The notes below the pieces were generated by a model. The model ran no database searches, had not been told where the DNA came from, and was given only the letters and a program-made list of their open reading frames with translations. 64,000 nt of DNA from Trichoplax adhaerens (Eukaryota; Placozoa; Uniplacotomia; Trichoplacea; Trichoplacidae). The stretch's first letter is position 1; every line of letters begins with the position of its first letter. The DNA lies in NCBI RefSeq assembly GCF_000150275.1, contig NW_002060969.1, forward strand, positions 248,943 through 312,942, given 5' to 3'. The translations under genes were made by a program, and so were the position numbers. Positions 32,601 to 46,156 of this stretch are shown here, piece by piece.

Positions 32601-35600
32601 AAGGAAATAACCGTAATGACAGAAGAATTAAACGCAGTTGCAGCCCAAATGGAAGATCTAAAAGAAGAAAGGGGTAGCTACCATTGGTAGTGTAGTTTGA
32701 TTACAGTTCTAAATATTATACATTAAGATTGAAATTGTATTTTATTGAATTAAGGAAGCGCTTTTCAAGTAAAGCATATTGATCAGATAAACATTTTGCA
32801 AAAAACGAATAAAGAATTGGAAAGAAATTTGAAACTTGAGCAAGAACGCTCTAGAAAGGCCGAGGAAGAGGCTTACGAAAAGGATAAGCAATTAAATGAT
32901 GCTTTGAGTCGAATGTTGCAATATGAAACGGTAACGACATTTAATTGCTTTTGTATTAGTCCAATTTGGTAATAGTTGAATTTAATTTTTGCAGGGTGAA
33001 TACGGTTTGACGGACGCCGTTAAAGAGATTAAAGACTGCAAACAACAAATACGTTTGAGGGATGCGTAAGTTGATGGGCCCGTAACGTTAAGGTCTTCTT
33101 TTTATCTTTTCTTTAAGCTTCAACAATTCTCAACAGAGACATACAAACACTAACTCAAGACGTAAATAAACTCATGATGGAAATTAATGACATAAATGAC
33201 GAAAATGAAGAGTTAAGAAGCAGAATTGGCCTTAGCCCAAGAGAGTACGTGAACGTAGAAGAAATTATGAAGAGAAAGGCGAATCAAAGAGATCAGGAAA
33301 AGGCACTAAACAGAGTATTGACAGGAGAGGTAAATTAAAATTAAGCAAAGTGCGTCGTCTTACCATTCTGACTTTAGTATGTCTTTTTGGTCAAAAATGA
33401 CAGATTGAACGTCTAGAGGAAGAAAGAATCCAACTGAAGAAGAGATTGCGTTTGCAAGCAATGCAAGCAATGCAGAAACAAAATTCGTTAGAAGGGTTTG
33501 TCCGTTTTAATTATCTTAGAAGATGTATGAGAAATCTAGGATTTACTTTTTGCTGAAATGCAACGTTTTAAGGCCTAATACAATAAAAATAAATTATCTT
33601 AGATATGAAGTCAATAAATTGTTACCTGATGAGCTATTACCGTCTGAAAAATCAGCAGAAATAGCTGCGAAATCTTTCAATGATTCTACGACAGAACGAA
33701 ATCAAGGACAACTCGATTTAACCAGTAAGGTAAATTAGAGCTTTAAATTAGTGATAGTCTCTTCTCTGTAGTTGTTATTACATTCAGTTATTTAAAATAA
33801 TATAAAAGTTGATGGTATCGTCGAGGGAAAGGTTATAACGATATAGCGCAAAAGCGTTTACATTTTTGCCCTATACTGGATTACATGTCGTAACGAAAAC
33901 TTTCGATTATAATTACAACTATACAATGTCAGTGCTCACAGCAACAACAGGAATTGATCACGAATGGACTGCTTATCAAAGAATTAAAATCTAAAACAAT
34001 TAATTACACCTCTCAGATAAAGGTATCAATTGCTAGTGATTAGACTGCTTTGTCTGACTTTCATTGAAATAGACATTAGCAGTCCTTCTGAATTATGCGG
34101 TCATTATATTTATCATCAGAAATTAGAAGAAGACTGTGAAATATTATTAACTGCCCTTAAGGAGTTGTTACAAATAATACGGTCAAACAAACACTGTAAG
34201 TAAATTTTAACACAAGTTGAAATACGCTGATTACTATCGTTAACTGTTTGAATAAATATAATCTAATTTGCTGATTATATATGATATGTAGCTGAAGAGA
34301 TTTTAAATCACGATAGTGTTCCTCAAATCCTAAAGGTAACGCGTATGCTTGTATGCATGAGTAACTTTAAAAGGCAGTACTTTCTATAAGAATATTTTTG
34401 CATACTGACTATGTTACATAGTGACCTCGTTGTTGTGCCATACTGTACAGAGGTTTTCTCTAGATGTAATATATATAGACCATAGGAAGTATTAGTATGA
34501 CGAGACGCCGATGTAATTACGGTAACAAATAATAATTAACTATACCAAAACTATCATACATCAAATAGTCTTAGTGGATTATATAAGTAAATGCATATGC
34601 TGTATATAGGTATCTGTATGGTATATATGGCCATATAATAGATAGCTTTGAAAGTTTTTAACTGAACTTATGTTATCTATTTAGCTATTAGAAAGTAATA
34701 ACCTCAAAGACAGTCGTGATTTAGACTCTAAATTTCAGCAATTGCAGGTGACATCAGTAGGAAAAGACAGGTATAAAATTCAATCTTAATAGGTAACAAA
34801 TAAATATACTTTTTACTCAACACACCCTTTAGATTGCGCATCTTAATGGGCATGTAGAAGAGCTTAGAACGCAAGCTGAAAAGATTCATGCTCAAAACAG
34901 ATCGTTAACCATGCAATGTGACAGGTTGAAGCTAAAAGTATGTACATTTATAGTACATAAGAGAGTCTCCTGCTTGTAAAATATGCATTATTCAATCGGT
35001 GTGTTAGCAATACGAATACAATATTAAGCTCTTCTATCCACATTGCACAATTAGTATACAAATTTGGAGAAGGATTATGCAAGTTTAATGGAAGAAGGTA
35101 GACATTTATAAGTGTAGTAACGGTACTATTGTATTTATACATATATTGTAGTAAAACATTATAAGATTAAGTAATTAAAGTACTTACAAATTTATATATA
35201 TTCATTATATATGCATTTTATAAGTTCCATCAAATAAGCAGCGAACGAAGCTCTTTCCTGAAGGACTATCACGATCATCTACTTCATTAATAGGGACACT
35301 ATCAGAATATTTATTAATTCTATTGCAGGTCATTGAAATAAACGAAGTATTGAACTGGAGTCTTACAAAAATATGTGCAATTTTTAAATTTAACAATTTA
35401 TTAATGTTTCAATTTGTTTTAAACAATATCGATATATATTCACCATACTTTATTGTAGGAATTATCCTTATGCCAAGGGAGGGAGGAAACTCTACGTATT
35501 CGCTTGGATAATTTTAAAAGAATTATACAACTCCATAAAGAAAAGCAGGTTCTTAAGATCTAAATAGAGTAGGTTAGAAAATGTAACTATAAAAGTACCA

Positions 35601-38600
35601 ACATAAAACCTACTTACTCTGTTTAGAAAACTCTTTATAAACTTCATCTCGATGAAAAGCGAAGCTATAAAACTGTAGTAGATCAGATGAAGATTGAGTT
35701 AGAGTTAGCAGAGCGGAAGTTGAAAACTGCTGAAGTTGAATTTAATAGTTTACAGGTGACATTATTCTGGTTTTAAACGTTTGCCCTACCACTAAATTAA
35801 GATTTATTTCAAATTTTGAATTCGTGTCCATACAAGTAGAAAATAGTGAATGAGCTTCATGAAGGAAGCAGCGATAAAACAATTATCCAGCAACAAAGGG
35901 AAATTTTAAAACTTCGCATAAACGAAGAAAACAACTTGCGAAACATATCAGTTTTAGAAAAGCAATTTGAGAATGAAGCAAAGGTTATTACAGTACATTG
36001 AATTATTCTATATTAAAATCGTAGCGATTCTTTTGTGTATATTTGACATTCGTATGAACAACGTATAAAATATACATCTATCGACTTACGATGAAATAAT
36101 AAGCAAATAGAAACTTTAAGACGCGAATCTACTTTATATGAAAAATTTACGTTGGACAGAATTTCTTACTTGCAACGATATAAAGTAAGGCGTGGTGAAT
36201 GAGTTTTTGGTTATCTCATTAACGTATTATTAAATCCGTTCCTATGCTGTATAACTAAAATGCAAGTATATAAATATAAATAGGAAAGAGCAAAATACAA
36301 AATTAAGCGTCTTACAGACTATTGTTCAAGTGACAACCACATCGAAGACTATGAATTGCTGAGTCGTCAATATTCGGAACTCATGAACAAATACAGGCAC
36401 TTATTACAGAAAGATATTACCCGAAAACGTTTAGAAGAAGCGATTGCGGAAGTAGGTTTATAATAATTAGGTCGAATACCTTTATTTTAATTTTGCAACA
36501 GATTTATTAAAGAATCGGTTTTTACGTAATTAGGTGAATGCAAACATAGGCTATAAACAAAATGAAGAAATGAGAAGATTAATATATATTCAACGACAGC
36601 AAATAAATGAAAATGCCCACATCCTAGACTCCTTGATAGCAGATGGTAAACTACTGAAAAATTCATACTACTCATAACCTCTGGCAACCTGTCCGAATAG
36701 TAGAGTAGGAAAGAAAAATACTGTAAGAAATATTGCTAATGTCATTTGTTTATAGGTCTACTATCTAAAGCCGAATTTGTTCAAATGAAAGAGAGTGTGG
36801 AAACGTATAATGTAACTACAAAACTGACTTCTGTGGAAAACAAAGTAATTTAAGGCATTGAGGGTTTAAGCGATAAATCAATTCAAGAAACCAAGCAACT
36901 ACATTAATAAAATTTTTTTGTTTAGCTTCAAACAGAAACTCAGCGGTCTGACTTCCTAGATGCACAAAATAGAAAACTGAAACAAATGGTTGATTTACTC
37001 GAAAAAAGAAATTGCAATTTAGAACAAGAACTGGAAGAAGTAAAATGCGGCATTACAGCGCTTTAAGTCTACACTATTGTATACTGTATATTGTATAGTA
37101 TACTATTGATTAGTTTACTCTTTCGTACAGTGGCATGTCACAATTAATATCCATAAATTCAAAGATGGATGTTATTTTAAGGTTTGCCTTTCGGTTACAG
37201 GTATCACAATTGAACCTAAAGTTACGAATTAATATCGAGAGCTCAGAAAAAGATGCATGTAATGTTCACTATTTACTAATAGTAGTTAGATAGAACTTAC
37301 TGTAGGTGTTCAACTTACGCGTGTAATGTGAGGCATGTTATTTAGATTAATAAAATAATCTGTCCGAGCTATTGGAATGACTTATTCTATTCCATTTCTG
37401 CAAAAAATTGCACACTAATTTGCTGAACAGTGAATCTTAATGAGCCGCTACCAGGAAATCGCGAAAAAGTAGAAAGCATAGAGTTAGCTGAATGCAAGCT
37501 TAAAGATGAAATTATTCGTCTAAGAAACGAAGTTGAGATAGCAAACAACCAAACCGAATGTATGAAGACTTTATATACTGCAAGTCAAGCCGATTTATCG
37601 TCTCTTCAAAAACAACTTCGTGATGGAATCCAATTTAGTGATGATAAAGCTTTAATAGGTTTAATTATGTAATATATCGTTGGCCTGCTAATTCTTTAGA
37701 ACTTCGTAATCTTGATTTATGCCGATAATAAAATATTAATCATTCTTTTCTGTTAAATTCTAGCCAAATTATATCATCAACTTTCAACCGTACAACTAAG
37801 CGACGCTGTTACAAATAAGAAATTAGAAACGATGCAGCAGAGAGTAAACTTGATTTACCTTTAAACTGGTTAACCAGTTGTGAGTCTTTTAATAGTCATC
37901 TTTATAAAAATGTAATTATTGATCAACAGATATCAAAGTCGGAAGGAAAAATTTTAGTGCTTGAAAAATCTCTTGACGATAAAGATGATGTAATAACTAC
38001 TATGCAACGTACTTTTAAAAGAAAGCTAGCATTTTACAGAAAACGAATAGTAGTAAGTTACCCTAGAATTTTGTCAGTGGCTTTTCGTGCCAACTGTTAA
38101 TTCCTTTCATTAATTAATTTAAAAGGATATGAAAAAAAACGCAGGTTCAGTTTCGATGCAAAAACTAGAACAGCTTCATGAAACATTGGATTCAACTATA
38201 CAGGAGAAGGTTACCTTTAGAAAACAGCTACAGAATGTCAGTATATTGGCTTCTTCATGACACTTCATGTCCTGTAAAAAACTTTCCGGTTTTTGTAATA
38301 TTAGTCGTAATTTATTGTAGGAATTAGAAGCAAATAAGCAATTAGAAGAAAAAATTGAAGAATTAAACATAAAATGTTCACTGCTTCCTGAAATTGGGAG
38401 TAATGATCGTGCATTTGATAAAGTACGGCTACGGCTATTTGCGTATTATTATAATGTAACAATTAAGTTAAGATAGCCAAGTTATCAAAATGAAATTTGT
38501 AACGCACCCACTTAACACAGCTCCGAAAAACTGATATCCATATTTTTCATTTATTTTACAAGGTAAATAAGTTGAACAATATTATAACAGAATTACGGCT

Positions 38601-41600
38601 AAATGAGTTTAAGCAGACTAGAGTGCTTGATGTTCTACAAAAAAAGGTATCTGTGATGGAAATCGGAATAATAGAAATAACATAGAGGCTTAAACGGCAA
38701 AGCTTATTCTTGCTTTATTGGTTTCGACACAAGAATTAGTTTTTTCGAAAATCTAACATTCTATTGCTGTGTGAACCCTTTTGTATCTACTCTTAACTTA
38801 TCTAGCATATTATACTGTACTGTACTGTATATTGTGAGCTATCTGAGAATATTTGTCATAATTATGTCATTAATTGTATTACAATATAAATACATAGTTC
38901 GAGACAATGCTAAGAGCCATACTAGAGCAAATGATATTTAGTCTACTTTAACTAATTCAAGACAATATCTGTAAAAAATTTCTTTTTGTGCGCATCATTA
39001 AAATTTGGATATTTTCGGAATAATTTGTGAACAGGATGCATACCAATGCAAATTACTCGAAGACAACGAAAAGCAATTAGTTAAGATGGGTGAAGAAAAA
39101 GCAGAACTTCAAAATGTTAGTTTATTGGCTTTACAAAGCGTATATTGAAATGTGTTAAATGCAAATATTTTAAACGGTTTTGTTTATAGCTTTATTAAAG
39201 GAATTCATGTAGTAACGATCACTAAATAAATTTATGTAATCCTGTAGTATATTAATATACTTTTAGCGTTAGCTTGCTGCTATTCATACATTATGTAATG
39301 TGGCATTTTAATTGTTCGCTTGGAAAAACAGAAACTTCAATATGTTTGGCTTGAATATGAAGATCGTGAAATTGCTTTGGAAAATAAAATTCAATCGTTG
39401 GAAAGCAGGATAGAATCCTCTAACGAAGCAGCAGTACATATGCATGAAGAATCAGCTATATTAAAGATTGATAGATCCAAGCCTATCTCAGAACAATTAG
39501 ATCTTGCCTTGAGACAATCTAAGAATTATATTACCATTATTTTACAGTTGAAATCTCAACTAAAGTCACAAAAGAAGGTATGAATGTTGCAACAGTAACA
39601 GTAAATTTATTAAATCGAAGTAATTACTTGACACGAAACGTAACTTACTTTTTGAAGGAATTCGATACTTTAACAAAAGATATGAAAGCGTGTAACGAGA
39701 AGTTACTTCAAAAAGAACAGGTAATTTAGGGAGAGTTTTGAGAAGACAACTATTAAATATTGTCGTAACCAAGAAGATAACTCCAGTATTTTAATGAGAT
39801 TTAATTGATTTGAAAATTAATTAAAAGTTTTGTCCCGTAGGAATTAAATGAAATTCGATTACAATTTCCATCGAATTACCGTACTTCCAACTCAAGATCA
39901 GGTAACAAAAACGACAAAGAACTAGATATACAGCAAAATTCCGAAATAAATCCAGCCATAGAAACGATATCTGCCTTGCAGGTGAGCTATTTCTTTTAAG
40001 TGGTATGTTGGCAAGAGCTTAACTGTGAGGTATCTTATTTATCTGAAGACACTATTGAAACAGAAAGATATAACGATCGAAAAATATAAAAATAAACTGA
40101 AAATGATTAGAGAGGTAAGAAATACTTGGTTTACAAAGTGTTCTTCACAAATCCGTTACAATCAATTTCAACTATTTCTTTTAGGGTAGAGAGAATAACA
40201 GTAGTATTTCCCATACCGACTCGAATCCGCAGGAAAATTTTAAATCACCTTTAAACTTGCAATTTGACGTAAGCCTGTTAAAACTGTTAAATTTTTTTAA
40301 ATAAAACTTTATATAAGACTTATTTAATATTCTTATTTTTTGCGTCAGCCTGAAAAACCTTTTACTAGTGATCAAAAGCAGGTAACTATGTTATAATCTA
40401 TGCGTAAATTATAGTAAATAAAAACGCTTTAACGCATATGGAATATACAAATTGAGATAGGAAGACACAATACTTCAACAAGAAGATTCTCTGAAAAGAA
40501 TGTCAGAACGCTTATCAACTGCACTCAATGAACTGTCAAACCTTAAAGTAGAAATGAATCAGAGCCGTGCTGCTTACGAAAAAAAAATCAAAGAGTAAGA
40601 TTAAAGTAGTACATGTACAGATATATTATTAACTGCACATAAAACTGCTACAATATTTTTCGTAAAATTTTAGCAATATTCTAATATGATTAGATTATCA
40701 GATATATGGTCAGAGCTACTTCGATGTATGATTTAATGCAAATAACAATATGCCACTTTCACATTTTGTAGTACACAGAAGGACTATGAAATGAAAATAT
40801 CGGAACTAGAAGAAATTTTACAAAGAAAAGATGTTGCTTTAAGATCTAGAATACAAGAAATAGAATTGTTGAAAGGAGAGGTTAGCAGATTAAAAGCCGT
40901 GGATGCATCCCAGAAGGCAAAAGACATGATAGATAAACTCCGAAAGGAAATTATTACAAAGGAAAAACAGTTAAAGGTGGTGCACCTAAATTAATTATAT
41001 ATTTTACTAGCGATAAATGTAAGGGTAAGAAGTTAATATTGATAATATACGTATGTACATGAATAAGCAAAACTTTTGCATTAAAATTTTAGTCTCTCAG
41101 CAAGGCACTGATGGAACTAAAGCATGAATTAGTTACCTCTTCCGAAAACGACGCAAAATCGTCACCGGTAGAAAGTACTAATGTACAGCAGTTAATTGAA
41201 CGTGAAACCATGCCATTAAAAGAGCAAATTGAAGATAAAAATAAAAAAATTATCCATTATAAGAAATTATTGAAAGATAAACAAGAAACTGAAGTGCTCT
41301 TAAATTCTGAATTAAGAAAGTACCTGGAGGTATCGTATAATTTTAAAATGTAGGTAATGTAAACTTTAAAAAATTAACTATAATTAAAGAATGGTCAAAC
41401 TTCATTTAGCAATGCAAGTCAAAGGATTCTATGATTGAAAGGCTTCGAAAACATGGGCAAATTAAAGCAGACTTTAAAACTAAACAGGTTACGTCAAATA
41501 TGCTCTGTAGTCGACTGCTTAGCTTTTTTGTCGAGCGAAGAAAAATATTTTAGTGGTCTTGCTCTATCTCTTTTTCGAAAAGTGGAAAATTTGCTATTAT

Positions 41601-43139
41601 TTTGTTTATAGAAAAAGTCTGATCAAGATGAAAGCCCAGACGCCGTCGGAACTTTAAGATCAAACTTTGTTAGTGAAACCGATGCAGCTGTAAGTCTTAA
41701 ATTTAAGAATACTTTAAAGAATAAAGCATGGTAAAAACGAACTTAGTTTAAAAATTTAATGGTTTCTCAGGTTTTGAAAAAAAATCGGGATTATTGGGAG
41801 GATAATAAAAACTTGCAGAAGCGAGTTGATAAATTAAAACTAAAACTCGATGAAAAAGACTTTGAATTAAAAGCGGTTATTAAACGAAACGAAATGCTAA
41901 CTGAAGCATTTAATAGGTAGCGTAATCTTAATTGAAATCGTCGAGCATTTTTATTTAAAAAGTAATTCTTACGAAACAATACAGCAATTTTTTTTTTTAT
42001 TCTAAGAATAAATCGTGAACGATCCGTAAAATTATCCAGTAAAGATCAAAATAAAGAAATATCGTTACTGCGAACCACCCAGCCGAATAATTCAGCATTT
42101 ACGTACGCCATTTATGCGTAGGAGAAACCAATTTTATGCTATAATGATATGTGCATCACTTGGAAAACATTAACTTGAAATTTTGAAATGTATAATATTA
42201 GACCAGAACCAAATGAGAACTCTAATAAGGCTATCAACTCAATGAAAAGGATAATTCAAAAGCTGCAGTCTGAAAATGCATTTCTGAGAACTAGATTAGA
42301 AAATCATGAAATAACTTCGGTATAAAAGCTTACCTATTCATGCTGTGCTCGTCATAAAATTAAACGATTAGTTAGGGTTAGCGTTACGACGAGTCTGCTA
42401 CAATGTTATATTATTTCAGACTACTACGAATATTTCTTCGCCGACTGTAAGCCCTAAAAAACTGGAAAATTCTTCTTCAGTAGCAAAAATTGTTGGAGAG
42501 AACAATTCTTTAAGAGTTGACAAAAAAAAGGTTACTCATATCTTTAAAATAATACTCTCATCAAACAAAAGTGAATAATTTCTTTAATAAGATTCTTAGC
42601 TGTTGTCAGTTTTTATTGGATATCATCAGATTTTTAAAAATGAAAATATAGCTTAGAACGAATTTTTCATCATAGAAAAATACTATAAATGTTATCTCGG
42701 AGTTTGAGTCACATTGAATTCAAATTTGAAAATTAAAAAAATTTTTTAATATATTATTTGCGAAATTTATTTTATTAAAAGGAGGTATTAGTGAAATGTC
42801 AGTGCTTTATATCGTTATTTAATATATCATTACCGTTACTACTATGTGTATGAATTGATACAGTCAATTAATTCAATTGAAGAGAAAATTTTTTTCTGGA
42901 AATAGCTCCAAGAAAAATGTACGAGATTATCAGTAGAAATTGGCAGATTAAACGTTGAAAGAGAAGAACTCCAAAATGATTTGAAGCGAATCGTAAGATG
43001 AAAGAAATTCTTCGTTAACATGCAACACTTAAAAACTTTGATATAAATTATAATAAATACATTTTTGTTTCACTTTTACCAGAAAACAAGATTATTCGAT
43101 CAAAACAATTTTGGTCGATCAGGAACCAAAAATGCCTAG
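29682..43139 (+). CDS. CEP290: CEP290 (centrosomal protein 290), complete, 58 exons
   Basis: Long coiled-coil protein of the ciliary transition zone, part of the Y-links joining axoneme to membrane. Fifty-eight short exons join in frame to 2069 aa. Almost the whole protein is heptad-rich coiled coil. Family blocks recur in the expected order: EYGLTDAVKEIKDCKQQIRL, ENEELRSRIGLSP, STSLIGTLSEYLLILLQ, ELLSRQYSELMNKYRHLLQK, DKALIAKLYHQLSTVQLSDA and LDLALRQSKNYITIILQ. Introns are mostly 55-250 bp. The ATG at 29682 precedes a 30-residue extension before the conserved INWGKLKKI start. The stop TAG at 43137 follows a short last exon. Compared with human (2479 aa) the protein is shorter, mostly at the C-terminal end. 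Exon 1 could use the donor at 29865 or 29871. Confidence 0.97.
29682..43139 (+). other. CEP290: CEP290 exon map
   Basis: Exons, all GT-AG and in phase: 29682-29864, 29972-30055, 30208-30277, 30378-30433, 30500-30583, 30660-30725, 30976-31029, 31097-31150, 31276-31377, 31539-31652, 31764-31832, 32084-32173, 32439-32673, 32755-32930, 32995-33065, 33137-33329, 33404-33495, 33603-33729, 33942-34022, 34120-34195, 34292-34335, 34685-34747, 34833-34937, 35055-35097, 35225-35328, 35459-35548, 35627-35755, 35840-35983, 36104-36184, 36284-36451, 36534-36645, 36756-36844, 36926-37039, 37201-37258, 37431-37658, 37764-37843, 37930-38052, 38126-38236, 38321-38422, 38563-38646, 39035-39115, 39332-39577, 39658-39720, 39841-39981, 40049-40114, 40185-40268, 40349-40381, 40461-40594, 40772-40976, 41093-41329, 41410-41487, 41612-41689, 41771-41916, 42007-42102, 42202-42319, 42420-42530, 42906-42992, 43083-43139. 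Confidence 0.9.
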
Positions 43140-46100
43140 TAAATCAGATTTGTAATCTATCTGAATAGCCTGGCTATATGACTGTACAGCTACTTTGGAT
43201 GTATTCGTAATACAGAAAAATTTTTTCGTACGACTTCTTTTAGATTAAAAAAGTATTTAAGAAAGTACACCTTTTACGTCAGTAATTTCTAAAAATTTCT
43301 CGCTTATACTGTAACTGATTAAATACAATTAACTTTCATTTCATTTATACATAGTTAATTCTAATTTTAATAACAGTTATGACATCGCCGTCAACATGTT
43401 TATTTTCTGATCATTTCAGAATTTTGACCAACTATTACAAATTAATATTTTCTAGTATTGATATTGCTACGTTTTTAATATCAAATTTAAGCAAGCATCA
43501 GCATTTACAGAAAGCATTTATGACAGAAAATTTTAAGGTACGAGTACATGTACGCATCGTATCTTAGTTTTAAGGCTTTAACGTATCTCAATTTTATTCA
43601 AAGTTGACATTAAGCACTTAAGGTGACAACACTCGAATATTTCCTAATAGCCATTTAATTCTCGTATGTAGAAGTTTCTATAATCATCTCAATTATTAAA
43701 ATTCTTATAAAAGCCAGTTTTATCTCAATTTGATGCAATTTTTTAAATTTATAGCTTTCCGTAGTAGTATCTTGAGACTTACATTAATGATTTTCTATTT
43801 TATTTATTTACATATAATGGAGACACAGTATCGTACGTATGACATCAACGGTTCATGCAGGGTATGCCAACGAGTGTTGCTTTTTTAGGATTTACAGGCT
43901 GATCACGATTTCCTTTGAAGGATCAGTGATGGTGTTAGTAGTACTGAAAAGACTAGCTTGTTTCTAAAAGTTGACAGGACATAATTTTAAAGTAAACTGT
44001 TTAATGATTAATGGAAGTACCTATTCACTGTTCTGAAAGTAGCCTTCAATTCTCGACTTCTGGTATAAATGGAGAAATTATAGACTTATTACAATCTCTC
44101 GAATAATTCCGTCAATACTTGCGTTCGTCTTTATCGATGATAAAACCGCAATAAATAGTAATGCTTATTAGACCATTACCACAAAATCTTCGTAAAACTC
44201 TGGATTGATAGTCTTTGTAAGTTGTAGTTCTTTAGATTTCTATTTTCTCTGGCAAGATGAATCAAAGCGTAGGTGTCTAGCTGGTTAGTCCAAACGTTCG
44301 GAAGTTTTGATGCTCGAACTATGGTTACCTTTTGGTATTATTCCGCATATTCATATTGAACATAGAATGTCGTATTTTCCATCAAGCTGCACATCGACTG
44401 TTATACTATGAAAAATTTAGAGAATTTTTAGTTTCCGGTTGTAATGCGATTATTGTTAGCAGCTTCATTGCAGTCTCCTTATGCATTAATAAGTGATGTT
44501 ATAATTATTAGTGATTTCTACGTCCTGACCTAAAACGTCGACTACCTAGCCTAACATGAAGGCGCGAAACTGTTGCGATTTTCATAGTGGGCGTTCTTCC
44601 ACGAATTTCCAGCTATATATATATAACTATAGTACAGTACTTTTATTGTCTTTTTGAATTTGCAGTTCGCATGCAGGAAACCACAAAATATAAGAAAAGA
44701 TCCGATTACTGTATAATGTCAAATCCAGCCGTTGTTAACAACAAGGCTAAATATCTCCTTTGTTAATACCGTTCACATAATGACAAAATAAAGTTTAAAA
44801 AACATTTTTCAAGTCATGTATGCATTAGGTAAATTTATGGGACATCTTAAGAGATACTAGATGATTCGGAAGAATAAACAACGGCAAATTAAATTTTGCT
44901 ATCGGTGTTAATATACCGTTGTTAAGGTTTTTAATAAGCTTTTTACGTAAACTACAAAGCCGAATCTGAATCAAGCGAATAAAAGTACGAAGATAAGCTA
45001 TTTAGCAGTTTAAGTAGACACTACTATAAAGATATATTTTGATACACGATATAATCCATAGCACTTTTCTGAGCAGTGCATATTTACTCACATGTACTAT
45101 AGTATATTACGTACAGTATAACATAGCAACTACCTACTATATTAATTCATGGCCAGGGCTCGTAAATATAGTAAAATATAACCTTTTAGTACCTAACTAC
45201 GCACACGCAAGTTATGCTAGAAAAATCTTTCCAACGAATATCGCGGGCAGCACAGTACTATCGTGACTTTATAAAATTATTAATGATGACTATAATCACG
45301 CTCCTATGGGCCCTTTAAGAAGATGTAAACAGTGACTCGGTCAATCAAGAAGTTACGTCATCGCTACAAATATAATCTTTAAATGAAAATGATTTGCCAT
45401 TACAGCTATGACCACCACTACTACATGTCTTACGGACAAACTTGCGAATATACTGTACTTTAAAGAATTAGGAGGAAAGTACTGTACAGGTACATCGGTA
45501 TTAATTTATAAAGGTGGTCTATTCGTTAATTCAATACTTAGCGTTAAGGTGCTCTTATTATTAATTAGTTCATGAGTATTATTTTACGTATGCTGTACTA
45601 ATATTAGGCAATGCAGTAAAATACGTTTAAAATAAGAATTCTTCATCTGGCAAAAATTATGTACACAAAATTAAATTTAATTTACTGTCAACCTTTATTA
45701 GGATCTGTAAAGTTACAGTCGGAAATTTTTAATTTTTGAACATTTGGTCAAAACAAGGTGTATCGATAAGGGTAATAGGTGGTCAAGTTTAGTTATAGAA
45801 ACCCTGGCATTACATTCTCTGAAATATGAACATAAAAAGCCACATGTTTCAATATTTATTAAATAAATCGCAGTTACGAAACTGCTTTTTCTAACATAGC
45901 TCTCCCTTTCAGAAACATAGGGCGTTATTTTTTATGTTGTACTGTATGATGTGTATGATTTGTAAACTTTTCTGTAGATGGAACATTTTGATCAAAATTC
46001 TCTGTTTTAATTAAGTGTAACAGCAGAGAGGAAAATAGCGAGCAGAGAAAATCGTAAAATTTGATCTATAGGATTGTTAAACAAACGAAGGAGTATCTAC

Positions 46101-46156
46101 AAATTTAAAATAATAAATTAATATTTATTAACATTGCTGTAGTCATATCGAAGTTT
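43140..46156. other. Intergenic, 3' of CEP290 and 3' of SYT7
   Basis: About 3 kb of AT-rich spacer between convergent genes. Minor TACTGTAC motifs sit near 44630, 45110 and 45480. An open frame starting ATG at 45411 (MTTTTTCLTDKLANILYFKE) runs 56 codons but has no resolved partner exon, so I leave it uncalled. Confidence 0.45.

Noticed and set aside
43379-43567. 62-codon plus-strand frame after CEP290
   Set aside because: AT-driven composition, no splice sites and no resemblance to the missing CEP290 C-terminus.
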